This document shows positions 7,279-14,992 of a DNA stretch of 32,386 nucleotides, one piece after another (position 1 is the first letter of the stretch; every line of letters begins with the position of its first letter). The position numbers and the translations under genes were made by a program. Source of the stretch: a virus. The DNA is taken from positions 1-32,386 of IMG/VR virus record IMGVR_UViG_3300042691_033936; one strand, 5' to 3'. The notes under the pieces are model-generated. The model did not search any database, had not been told where the DNA came from, and worked only from the letters and a program-made list of their open reading frames with translations.

Positions 7279-8895
7279 TTATGTACAATTTCCGTTTACG
7301 TTACAAAATTCTGTAATTTTACCGGTGTTATCCACCTCATATATTTTAGTATCATACTCAATATAGTCAACATATAATGGAATTGTTAAATTAGTATCTT
7401 CATACACATAAACTCCCGTTTGTATTGTTGTGTCGGCAGAAGAGGTATACCAACTGTACGGTACACCATAATTTGTAAGTTCACATACAGGACAAGAAAG
7501 TGAGTATTCAGCCTTACCTCTCCACTGAATATAACTTAAAGTTACTTCTGGTTTTAATAAACATTCCAAACAAGTAGTATATGTTGTTGCCGTTGTTGTT
7601 GCTGTAAATACGTCTTGATGCGAAACCAAATAACCCGTTGGTGGAATATAATTAACAAAATTTCCAATGTATGTATAACATTCTCCTGATGGTGTTTGTG
7701 AAACACATAAATCAGTGAAGTTTGTTGGTGGATATGCGGTTTGTATAATCATTGAATTATTAGTACATGATGTGAAAACAAAACTTGTTCCTGATGGGTA
7801 AGTAATTGGTGTTGGTGTAATTTCCGTTGCCGATATTGATACCGTAAATGCAGTACAAGGGTCAACTATTGGAACAACACATTGAGAACAACCTCCACTA
7901 TATAATTCAAATATTTGTTTAATAATTCTATTAGGTGAAGTATTTGATAATGAATTGGTGTATGTTACACATTGTATTTGATCTGAGTTAAAGTCATTCA
8001 ATTGAGCTAAGAATGTTGTACCAGTTGTAACTCCAGAACCACTAAATATTAAAGGATCATTAACATAATACTTATCGTTTGTTTCACAATCAACAAGTTC
8101 TTTAACACTTGAACAAACAAAATAACCACTATCTAGAATAAAAGTCACGGTATTTGCCGATGGTGGTCCCAAAGGTGTTGGTGGTGGTGTTGGTGGTGGT
8201 GTAGGTGTTGGTGTGGGTATAGGTATTATTTCTGTAGCACTTATACTAGCCGTAAATGCAGTACACGGGTCCGGTGTTGGTGTAGGGGTCGGTGTAGGGG
8301 TCGGTGTGGGTGGTGGTGTAGGTGTTGGTGTGGGTACGGGTATTTCACATTCAAGTAAAACGTCAAAATCTAAAACACCACAAGGGTCAGGTGTAGGTGT
8401 TGGTGCAGGAACACAACTACCTTCGGTATAAATGGTTGAACTAAAGTCAGGGCAAACCGAATTTGTTGGGGAAGACCCAAAAAAGAATACAGTACCTCCT
8501 AACCCGTCTCCTATACACCACTTATTTGAGTCATAAAAAATATAACCAACGCTTGTTCCTCCGGTCCAATATGGCTTCGCACTATAACTACCCACAATGG
8601 TATATGTTCCATTGTATCCCGTATACGCACTTAATGGAATATCAACACAAACCAATTCGTCGCAACAATAACCACTACAAGGGGGGTCTAAACATCCCAT
8701 AATTGATGTTGCGGTGCCGTCAAATGAAAATGGTCCAAAGGCCGTTACACCAGAAACTATAGTGTAACACCCGTCCATAATATTTGTATCTCCTGTAATT
8801 TCAAACGAAGATAAATAAGTTGTAGAACCAAGCCAAGAAGTAGCACTATATACTATTTGTGTATAACAACAACTACTTAATATAATATCCGCCAT
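7279..8895 (-). CDS. Cys-rich fibre protein with Pro-Thr linkers (538 aa)
   Basis: Several small Cys-containing domains are joined by Pro-Thr repeats. Pro-Thr tracts lie at residues about 162-169, 185-208 and 224-244 (PTPTPTPTP type). They follow repeated short modules DPCGVLDF, DPCTAFTASISATEI and, later near residue 350, DPCTAFTVSISATEI, so there has been internal duplication. The N-terminal 140 residues carry many Cys (SSCCYTQIVYS, CLDPPCSGYCCDELVC). The C-terminal region has more Cys pairs and ends in NGNCT. PT linkers are typical of extended extracellular proteins and would give a flexible stalk. The gene is divergent from the plus-strand glycosyltransferase gene. Probably a tail-fibre or receptor-binding accessory; no enzymatic motif seen. 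Confidence 0.75.
   Translation of the reverse strand: MADIILSSCCYTQIVYSATSWLGSTTYLSSFEITGDTNIMDGCYTIVSGVTAFGPFSFDGTATSIMGCLDPPCSGYCCDELVCVDIPLSAYTGYNGTYTIVGSYSAKPYWTGGTSVGYIFYDSNKWCIGDGLGGTVFFFGSSPTNSVCPDFSSTIYTEGSCVPAPTPTPDPCGVLDFDVLLECEIPVPTPTPTPPPTPTPTPTPTPTPDPCTAFTASISATEIIPIPTPTPTPPPTPPPTPLGPPSANTVTFILDSGYFVCSSVKELVDCETNDKYYVNDPLIFSGSGVTTGTTFLAQLNDFNSDQIQCVTYTNSLSNTSPNRIIKQIFELYSGGCSQCVVPIVDPCTAFTVSISATEITPTPITYPSGTSFVFTSCTNNSMIIQTAYPPTNFTDLCVSQTPSGECYTYIGNFVNYIPPTGYLVSHQDVFTATTTATTYTTCLECLLKPEVTLSYIQWRGKAEYSLSCPVCELTNYGVPYSWYTSSADTTIQTGVYVYEDTNLTIPLYVDYIEYDTKIYEVDNTGKITEFCNVNGNCT
7842..7861 (-). repeat. Internal duplication in 538-aa gene, copy 2
   Basis: This 20-nt stretch matches 8250-8269 with a single mismatch. 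It encodes the DPCTAFT part of the duplicated module DPCTAFTxSISATEI, indicating a recent internal duplication within the gene. Confidence 0.7.
8164..8342 (-). repeat. GGTGTn hexamer tracts encoding Pro-Thr repeats
   Basis: Two tracts (about 8164-8223 and 8272-8342) consist of GGTGTT/GGTGTA/GGTGTG/GGGGTC-type hexamers on the plus strand. They are read as (ACC/ACA CC)n on the coding strand and give alternating Pro and Thr. A shorter tract lies at 8388-8409. The unit is near-perfect at the DNA level, so the length can change by slippage while keeping frame. Several GGG/GGGG runs on the template strand could also fold. Confidence 0.85.
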
Positions 8896-8913
8896 CTAAA
8901 AATTACTTTATTA

Positions 8914-8921
8914 TATAAATA
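8914..8921 (-). promoter_or_regulatory. TATTTATA element upstream of start codon
   Basis: Perfect TATTTATA on the minus strand, 18 nt before the ATG of the 538-residue gene, in the divergent spacer shared with the plus-strand glycosyltransferase gene. Confidence 0.4.
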
Positions 8922-8955
8922 ATTGATTATTCATTTTATTAAACATTTTATTTAT

Positions 8956-8963
8956 TATTTTTG
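8956..8963 (+). promoter_or_regulatory. Possible -7 element for the glycosyltransferase gene
   Basis: TATTTTTG at 8956-8963 is a perfect TAnnTTTG, the Bacteroidota -7 motif, 12 nt before the chosen ATG at 8976. A TTTG at the usual 19-nt spacing is not present (the bases there read ATTT), so the promoter would be weak or differ from consensus. Confidence 0.3.
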
Positions 8964-8975
8964 GTAAATGAATTT

Positions 8976-9563
8976 ATGTTTGATAATCCATTAGAATTAG
9001 ATAGGTCGGGTAAGTGTGTTTTAGTCGGTAATGGTCCTTCCGTTATGTACAGTAAATTGGGTAATAAAATTGACCAATTTGATGAGGTTTTACGTTTTAA
9101 TGAATGTAAAATCAAAGGGTTTGAAGAATATACCGGAACAAAAACAACTATTTGGTCAACTTTTGGTCGTGGTGTTTTACCTAAAGACGAGGAAGTAAGA
9201 CCAAATAAAGTAATATTTACACATGGAGAGTATGGGAAACCCGCTTACACGCCAGATAAATTATGGAGAATACCTTTAACCTATTATAATAATTTAAGGT
9301 CTAAAATTCAAGCCGAATCAAAAAAACCAGACCCTTCTGTTTTGTTACCTTCTAGCGGTATTTTAATTATAAAATGGTTATTAGAAAACGTATATGATCA
9401 TTTACACATCATAGGTTTTGATAGTTTTTCTAAAGACATTAGTAATAAACATCATTATTGGAATGAACAAAAATTTACTAAACCAAAAGAACATGACGAT
9501 GAATGGGAAAAAAACTTTATTCAAAATCTTATAAACGATAAAAAAATTTTTATTCTATCTTAA
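8976..9563 (+). CDS. GT29 (sialyltransferase-family) glycosyltransferase
   Basis: This 195-residue protein carries all the GT29 landmarks. An L-type motif has GKCVLVGNGPS (12-22) and IDQFDEVLRFN (32-42), followed by GTKTTIW. An S-type motif reads LPSSGILIIKWL (124-135), then HIIGFD (144-149). A VS-type motif is H159-x4-E164 within HHYWNE. Family members transfer sugars from CMP-activated donors, classically sialic acid. The enzyme lacks a signal peptide or membrane segment, unlike eukaryotic Golgi members. I prefer ATG 8976 to a TTG 15 nt upstream because the ATG follows a -7-like element. It is the only plus-strand gene here. It is divergent from the 538-residue fibre gene, and its stop overlaps that of a convergent gene, so it looks like an inserted moron. 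It could modify host surface glycans or the phage's own Ser/Thr-rich fibres; donor and acceptor are unknown. Confidence 0.85.
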   Translation: MFDNPLELDRSGKCVLVGNGPSVMYSKLGNKIDQFDEVLRFNECKIKGFEEYTGTKTTIWSTFGRGVLPKDEEVRPNKVIFTHGEYGKPAYTPDKLWRIPLTYYNNLRSKIQAESKKPDPSVLLPSSGILIIKWLLENVYDHLHIIGFDSFSKDISNKHHYWNEQKFTKPKEHDDEWEKNFIQNLINDKKIFILS

Positions 9564-10000
9564 CAAGGGCACAAATTACCTAATTCAGATATTATACCAC
9601 CAAAACTAGATATTACATTTGGTGTGGTTGATGAAGAAAAGAAAAATTCTGTTGGGTAACTAACTGTTGTTGTGATTGTTGAACCGCTAGGACAACAAGG
9701 GTCATATGAAAAACTTATAACACCTGGATGTCCCCATTTCACTTTATATTCACTACAAACACATGTTCCAGTGTATCCTGTTAAACAATTTTGTATTTCA
9801 TCATGAACACATCCATTAGTATCTATAAGTCTTAATAATAGTGTTTCTTCACTAGGAAAATAATTATCACTATCTATTATAACACTTGGAGGGATTGAAC
9901 AATTTCCCGACACAAAAAAACAAGAGGTTCCTCCTGTGTTACAAAGAAAAATATCGTATGGTGATTGACCACTAGTTACTCCTGTTATTTCTATAATCAT
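9560..10000 (-). CDS. SprB/Ig-like small virion protein, paralog 2 (146 aa)
   Basis: Residues 1 to about 75 repeat the fold of the 95- and 96-residue neighbours: IIEITGVTSGQSPYDIFLCN, then SCFFVSG, then LLLRLIDTNGCVHDEIQNC. A further 70 residues are Cys- and Ser/Thr-rich (TCVCSEYKVKWGHPG, SYDPCCPSGS) and end in NLCPC. The ninth-to-last bases before the ATG read TATTTATTATT, identical to the 5' flank of the homing endonuclease gene. Its TAA overlaps the TAA of the convergent glycosyltransferase gene within a shared TTAA. Likely a tail-fibre decoration protein; no enzyme motif is visible. Confidence 0.75.
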   Translation of the reverse strand: MIIEITGVTSGQSPYDIFLCNTGGTSCFFVSGNCSIPPSVIIDSDNYFPSEETLLLRLIDTNGCVHDEIQNCLTGYTGTCVCSEYKVKWGHPGVISFSYDPCCPSGSTITTTVSYPTEFFFSSSTTPNVISSFGGIISELGNLCPC

Positions 10001-10011
10001 AATAATAAATA

Positions 10012-10302
10012 TTAACCAAACACAATACCTTCTCCGTCCTCTGTTGTTAAAATAAATCCGTCTTCAGTAATTATAAAATATGTTTCAACAGCACAATCTA
10101 TTGTCTTAAAAGTAGAACATCCATTACTATCAACTACTTTCACTAAAAAACTAGTTGCGGTTGAATAAAAGGTTGATGCGGTATAAGTACCTCCTGTAGT
10201 ACCCAAATATGAACAGTTATTACCATTTTGATCACATAAAAAAAATGTAAGTGGTGGTACACCTCCAGTAATTCCTGATATGGTAAAAACTTGAGTACTC
10301 AT
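10012..10302 (-). CDS. SprB/Ig-like small virion protein, paralog 3 (96 aa)
   Basis: This 96-residue protein is a single SprB-like domain: TISGITGGVPPLTFFLCDQN, then CSYLGTT, then FLVKVVDSNGCSTFKTIDC. The tail is a short tandem of similar strands (ITEDGFILTTEDGEGIVFG) and resembles the GNYFEFMDGTEYNF tail of the 95-residue paralog. Tails with repeated 'TEDG' strands are common at phage fibre tips, so it may be a tip or capping protein (inference). The start overlaps the stop of the 757-residue gene by 4 nt (ATGA), so translation is coupled to that large structural protein. Confidence 0.75.
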   Translation of the reverse strand: MSTQVFTISGITGGVPPLTFFLCDQNGNNCSYLGTTGGTYTASTFYSTATSFLVKVVDSNGCSTFKTIDCAVETYFIITEDGFILTTEDGEGIVFG

Positions 10303-12572
10303 ATAAAATATGACGGATCGTAAATAGTTGATGAGCTTGTACTACCTATATAACCATATATTAAAATATCCGACCCTGTGGTTCCGCCTGTAAATTGATT
10401 TGCATAAATTTCAAAATCTCTAGCATCTGATGGGTTATTTAATACAATATTATATCTAAAACTATATCTTCGGTTGTAACTCAAATTTAAACCTAAAGAA
10501 GTGTTAGTAAATTTGGGGTAATTAAAATCAAAAGTTTTTGCACTAAATGTCGGCACTAATGTTGGTGTTAATCCTGTGTATATTTGTGTTTCATTTAAAT
10601 AAGACGGGATTTCAATATAACCTTCTTTTGTTGTTGCACTTATTGTTGTTACACCGCTACACGCAATATTAACTTGATAAAAAGGATCTGTGTATTTACT
10701 ACCGGATGTAGTTGTTCCTGTAAAATTATTTGTTGTCGCAGTAGAAGATGGGTTTATTATGTCTATAAAATTTGTTTTAATGCTACCAGAAATATTACAT
10801 AAAGGGTCATAAGTTAACCCATCAGTGATTGTTGGCATTGTTAATTGCATTGTATAATTAGGTCCAGACGTGCCTGTTGTCACAGTACTTGATGGGTGAA
10901 AATAAAACCTTCTTACTGTTGTTCCATCTCCACAATTCGTAGAACCGGTATTTGATGGGATTCCTAAAGCGTAATACCTATAATATCTAATGTCTGTATT
11001 ATCAAAAGGAGTGCCGCTCCATGGTCCTGATGATGTTAGACATAATTGTCCAGATGTAAATGTAGTACTTCCTGTTAAAACTGTTAAATATGAGTTATAG
11101 TATGTGTTAAAATCACTTATATTATTAAATTCTAAATTAACAACCCCTTGAGTTCCCCCACTAACGTATTTAGTATATGTTATTGTGTTTGTTGTGGGTG
11201 TTGCACAAATTAGTGAAACGTTTCTTGTGTTAGTTTGTGTAAACGTTATTGAATTAATTCGTAATGTTCCTGAACTTACATTTATAAATGGATTAATCGG
11301 GCTCGTTAAAACTGAATAGGCATCAATGCTACGATAAGCGGTAGTACTTAGTATGTTTTGATTATTTTCATCAGGTGCAATATATTTAGAAAAATCATCA
11401 GTTTTATTTGTACACCCACTAATTTTGAAAGTAATAATATTAGTATTACACAGGCCGGTTGCTGAATTAATTGTTGATGCTGAAATCTTATATGGTGTAC
11501 CATTTAATAAACACGTATCTTGATCAAAAGTGTTTAAACAAGTGAAGTAAACATCCCAATTTGTTTGTGTGTTTGCAGAATTTGGTATTACTTCTAATTT
11601 TATGGTGTCATTTATGTTTTGTGTAAGACCTGTAAAGCAATTAACTTTTTTTACAAAATATATAGGTGAAAACGTATCCGCACTTTTAGGTAATTTAGAT
11701 AAACTAAAATCACTACTTGTTAGGTTTGACCCAACTTCAATATCTTCAATCACTAGTGGTTCTGTGTAAGCCGAACCATAATACGTAAGTCTTAACCTAT
11801 CAGGTACCGAGTAACCTCTAAATTTCCAAGCAAAATAATTAGTTATACCTGTAAACAAAAATGTACCCTCTAAACTTTGTGGGATAACACCAGCAGCAGC
11901 ACCTGAAAAACTTACTCTATGTTCATAGTTTGCATCATCACTTGACCCATCTCCGTTATCACAAGTAAATGGATTAACAGTGACAGTTGTTGCAGAAAAA
12001 CACTCTAGTTCTGCAGGAATATTTCCTGTTCCACCTGTTTGTGAAAATGTTAGTCCGCTAATTTTTACTTTATCTATTACCGGTACGTATGTTCCTGCTT
12101 GAGCAAATATGGCTGTAGATCCAGTAAGTGGGTGCGTAAAAGAATAAGGTATAAATTCAGAACCAAATCCTGATATATAAACAGGATTTGTAGTATCTCC
12201 CGTTTCATACCAAAAAATTCTATAATCGGTAATATTCGCCTGACAAGATCCTGTAAGATTTCCAGCAACCAATCTACCAATAGTAGACGCACTGTATGAA
12301 TTAAAATCTAAATCACAAGTTACGCAAAAATTATTATCCTGAACAGGAATGTCACAATAACAACCAGTACCGATATCAAAAATTCTAATTTGTGTAGTAC
12401 CATCAGGAACATTATTTATGTAATATGGACATTGATTACCTGTTATTGCGGATAAATTTATGTTAGTTGTAAATGCACTAACAAAACTATCAACATCACT
12501 GTATAGATTAATTATACCACCTAATGGTGTTGTTCCTGTATAAGATAAACATGTTACCGCTGAAAAAGGCAT
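10299..12572 (-). CDS. Large tail/fibre structural protein (757 aa)
   Basis: No family is recognised for this 757-residue, Ser/Thr/Asn/Tyr-rich protein of low charge, which looks all-beta. The first 90 residues contain a Cys cluster (CYCDIPVQDNNFCVTCDLDF) ending a small domain. Later segments repeat the style 'CxTxxTVNPF..CDNGDGSSDDANYEHRV' and 'LNTFDQDTCLLNGTPYKISA'. It lies 8 nt downstream of the SprB-repeat gene and overlaps the small paralog 3 gene by 4 nt, placing it inside the fibre/adhesin block. A long fibre or baseplate-peripheral protein is the simplest reading. There is no signal peptide and no catalytic motif. Confidence 0.75.
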   Translation of the reverse strand: MPFSAVTCLSYTGTTPLGGIINLYSDVDSFVSAFTTNINLSAITGNQCPYYINNVPDGTTQIRIFDIGTGCYCDIPVQDNNFCVTCDLDFNSYSASTIGRLVAGNLTGSCQANITDYRIFWYETGDTTNPVYISGFGSEFIPYSFTHPLTGSTAIFAQAGTYVPVIDKVKISGLTFSQTGGTGNIPAELECFSATTVTVNPFTCDNGDGSSDDANYEHRVSFSGAAAGVIPQSLEGTFLFTGITNYFAWKFRGYSVPDRLRLTYYGSAYTEPLVIEDIEVGSNLTSSDFSLSKLPKSADTFSPIYFVKKVNCFTGLTQNINDTIKLEVIPNSANTQTNWDVYFTCLNTFDQDTCLLNGTPYKISASTINSATGLCNTNIITFKISGCTNKTDDFSKYIAPDENNQNILSTTAYRSIDAYSVLTSPINPFINVSSGTLRINSITFTQTNTRNVSLICATPTTNTITYTKYVSGGTQGVVNLEFNNISDFNTYYNSYLTVLTGSTTFTSGQLCLTSSGPWSGTPFDNTDIRYYRYYALGIPSNTGSTNCGDGTTVRRFYFHPSSTVTTGTSGPNYTMQLTMPTITDGLTYDPLCNISGSIKTNFIDIINPSSTATTNNFTGTTTSGSKYTDPFYQVNIACSGVTTISATTKEGYIEIPSYLNETQIYTGLTPTLVPTFSAKTFDFNYPKFTNTSLGLNLSYNRRYSFRYNIVLNNPSDARDFEIYANQFTGGTTGSDILIYGYIGSTSSSTIYDPSYFI

Positions 12573-12580
12573 ATATTTTA

Positions 12581-14992
12581 TTATGGTTGGTTTATTTCAA
12601 AAGTGTATCCTGACATACCACAACTTATTGGTGGTGGTAATGGTGTTGGGGTAGGTGTTGGTGTTGGGGTAGGTGTTGGGGTAGTTTCACAATTAACGTC
12701 ATACACAATCTCTAAACCTAAACTAAAGGGTGCGTCAGACAAAGGATCATAATCACCATTACAATTAGATTTAATTTGTAATGTATTATTAATTAAATCA
12801 ACAGAATAACTTCCAACATCACTAATACTTGAAAGTATGTTTTCTATAGTAGATTGCCAAAGCGTGTCTTGTGGAACATCATTTAACGTAGTTGCGGTGT
12901 AAAAACTTTGGGTATATGCACTACCATTTATATTTACTTCAGCAGTAAACACTGCCCCGCTAAAGACACATCCGGTGTACCCTGATGTTATGTCCAAATA
13001 ACCTTCATTTAACATATCTGAAAACCCTCTTTGATTACCTGTTGTTGTCACAAAAGTGTTATTACAAAGTGTATAGATGTCATAATAAGTCACTAAATTA
13101 GAATTGCAATTTAAAATAAAGGAGTGGTTTTTAAAACATCCGTTTGAATCACTAACAAGAACACTATATGTACCCGCAGTTAGTCCGGTTACGGTACTAC
13201 CTGTTTGGACGCCAGGTACGTTGTTTGACCAAGAATAACTGATTGGTGGTAACCCATCAAAAATATTAACAGTTGCTGTTCCATCACCTGAACCCGTACA
13301 AGTTGTTGTTGATATTGTGCTTAATAAACTTCCTGATGTACTAATTATCACTTGTTCTGTAACTGAACACCCACTTTGGTCGGTTACTGTAATATTATAA
13401 CTTCCAGCATATAAATTTGTAAAAGTATATGAAGATAAAGTACTATCAATAATTGGTGGTACTCCACTAACTACATAATCTAAAAATCCAGTATAACCAC
13501 TACCTACCTGTATTTCTAATGCCCCATTATTGTAACCACAAGTTGACCCTGTTGTTGTTGCACTTATTGTAAACTTTTGTTGCGATGTAACATTAATTAC
13601 GTTTGAATATACACAATTACTACTAGATGCTGATATAACTAAAAGGTAATTATCATTTGCCAATAGTGGTGAGGTATAACTTAAAAAAGGACCGGTCTCT
13701 ACGTTTACAATACCACTAGTTTGTCCTGATAAATAATAATTATATATGTTATATCCACCTGATAAATTAACTTGTATTTGACCATTATTTTGTGAACAAT
13801 TAGAATTAGTAATTGTTGTATTAACAACATTGAACCCATTAGGTGTGATTAAAAAATCATTCAAAGTAAATTCACAAAAATTAGCATCTCTAACAACTGT
13901 AGTATAATTACCGTTAGTTAATCCTGTAATTATAAAGGTATCCGAAAGTGTGTACCCAATTTGTCCTGTATTTGCCGAATAATAAAATGGTGCAGTACCA
14001 CCAGTTAAAGTGTAGGTGATAGTACCATCAGACATAAAACAAGACGGAGGTAAAGAAGTGACTAACCCTAACCCTATTGGGTCAGCTACCCCTATTGTTT
14101 CATATTTTGTAGTTGAGCAACCTAAATTATCAGTAACAGTACAACTATAAGACCCCTGAGTCAGTCCTGTAATCAACTGAGTAGTTTCTCCATTAGACCA
14201 AAGATATGTAAAAGGTGCGGTACCTGTTACACCTGTTACGGCTAACTTACCTTTGTCAATAACACAGTTAGATGTATTAACTTTCCATAAACCAAAATCA
14301 ACCCCTGTACTAGGTATTACAACACCGTTACCTGTTGTTGCAGTAACATTACCGAAATCAACAAAATTCACATAATAAACACCTGAAGATAAATTAGTAA
14401 ATTGATATGGTTGTGTTGGTGTTGTCACCACGTCATATAAACTTCCGTCTTTATATAATAATAAATTATATGGTGAAGAACTTGTCGTTGCACTCACATA
14501 AAAGGATCCATTATCTAAACCACAAGTTGTACCTGAAACACCATATAAAGAAGCCCTGAAACAACCACTAATTATTACGTTAACGTAAATATCTTCATTT
14601 ACCCCACCAGATGAATCATTAATTCTAAACGTATAAGTGTCTGCACTTAAACCACTAAATGTAAATGGACCTAAACCTGTTTGTGACGGAATACCTCCAG
14701 GTATTTCGTTATTAATAGTATATATAGGGGTACCATTATAGACATCAATAATTGCGGTACCTGAAGAAGAGTAACATGTTCCTGTTACTGAAAATGAATA
14801 ATCTAATGGACCTAAATTACAGTCAATTGAACATGTGCTAGCCGTGTTAGCACTTATACCTACGGTTGTACTTGAGTATGCTGCGTCTATACAAACTGTT
14901 TGTAAAGATGTTGCAAATCCATTTGTTTTTATTCCGCAACAATTTATATACTCATAAAAACCACCAAGCGTTATACCACTAATACAAGCCAT
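12581..14992 (-). CDS. SprB-repeat adhesin-like tail fibre (803 aa, seven repeats)
   Basis: At least seven SprB-type immunoglobulin-like repeats are visible, at residues about 66-140, 145-226, 238-301, 310-382, 388-468, 473-550 and 556-628. The clearest are TAPFTYLWSNGETTQLITGL with TQGSYSCTVTDNLGCSTT, and FDGLPPISYSWSN with LTAGTYSVLVSDSNGC. Hallmarks are C-x-xx-DG/NG starts, 'PPYxYxWSNG' cores, 'GLxxGxYxVxVxDxxGC' ends. These repeats are known from Bacteroidota gliding/adhesin proteins (SprB, PF13573). A C-terminal domain (about 630-770) and a (TP)n tract (about 775-790) follow. No signal peptide or type IX sorting domain is present, so it is a virion protein rather than a secreted adhesin. 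Its start overlaps the stop of the 983-residue baseplate gene by one nt, suggesting attachment to the baseplate. Likely a host-contact fibre. Confidence 0.88.
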   Translation of the reverse strand: MACISGITLGGFYEYINCCGIKTNGFATSLQTVCIDAAYSSTTVGISANTASTCSIDCNLGPLDYSFSVTGTCYSSSGTAIIDVYNGTPIYTINNEIPGGIPSQTGLGPFTFSGLSADTYTFRINDSSGGVNEDIYVNVIISGCFRASLYGVSGTTCGLDNGSFYVSATTSSSPYNLLLYKDGSLYDVVTTPTQPYQFTNLSSGVYYVNFVDFGNVTATTGNGVVIPSTGVDFGLWKVNTSNCVIDKGKLAVTGVTGTAPFTYLWSNGETTQLITGLTQGSYSCTVTDNLGCSTTKYETIGVADPIGLGLVTSLPPSCFMSDGTITYTLTGGTAPFYYSANTGQIGYTLSDTFIITGLTNGNYTTVVRDANFCEFTLNDFLITPNGFNVVNTTITNSNCSQNNGQIQVNLSGGYNIYNYYLSGQTSGIVNVETGPFLSYTSPLLANDNYLLVISASSSNCVYSNVINVTSQQKFTISATTTGSTCGYNNGALEIQVGSGYTGFLDYVVSGVPPIIDSTLSSYTFTNLYAGSYNITVTDQSGCSVTEQVIISTSGSLLSTISTTTCTGSGDGTATVNIFDGLPPISYSWSNNVPGVQTGSTVTGLTAGTYSVLVSDSNGCFKNHSFILNCNSNLVTYYDIYTLCNNTFVTTTGNQRGFSDMLNEGYLDITSGYTGCVFSGAVFTAEVNINGSAYTQSFYTATTLNDVPQDTLWQSTIENILSSISDVGSYSVDLINNTLQIKSNCNGDYDPLSDAPFSLGLEIVYDVNCETTPTPTPTPTPTPTPLPPPISCGMSGYTFEINQP
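12631..12684 (-). repeat. GGTGTn/GGGGTA hexamer tract encoding Thr-Pro repeat
   Basis: Plus-strand hexamers GGTGTT, GGGGTA, GGTGTT repeat and encode the (TP)n tract near the C-terminus of the 803-residue fibre protein. The tract has the same unit as the tracts in the 538-residue gene about 4 kb away, giving potential homology between the two genes. Confidence 0.8.

Noticed and set aside
8213-8431. Plus-strand Gly-Val-rich open frame
   Set aside because: It is the antisense of the Pro-Thr hexamer tracts in the 538-residue gene; its composition is entirely explained by the repeat.
8918-8932. Small AATAA...TTATT inverted repeat in the divergent spacer
   Set aside because: Only five A/T pairs; expected by chance in such AT-rich sequence and too weak for a terminator or operator.
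8961-8975. TTG start for the glycosyltransferase gene
   Set aside because: The TTG overlaps the -7-like TATTTTTG; the ATG at 8976 is a better start and leaves the L motif at a normal distance from the N-terminus.
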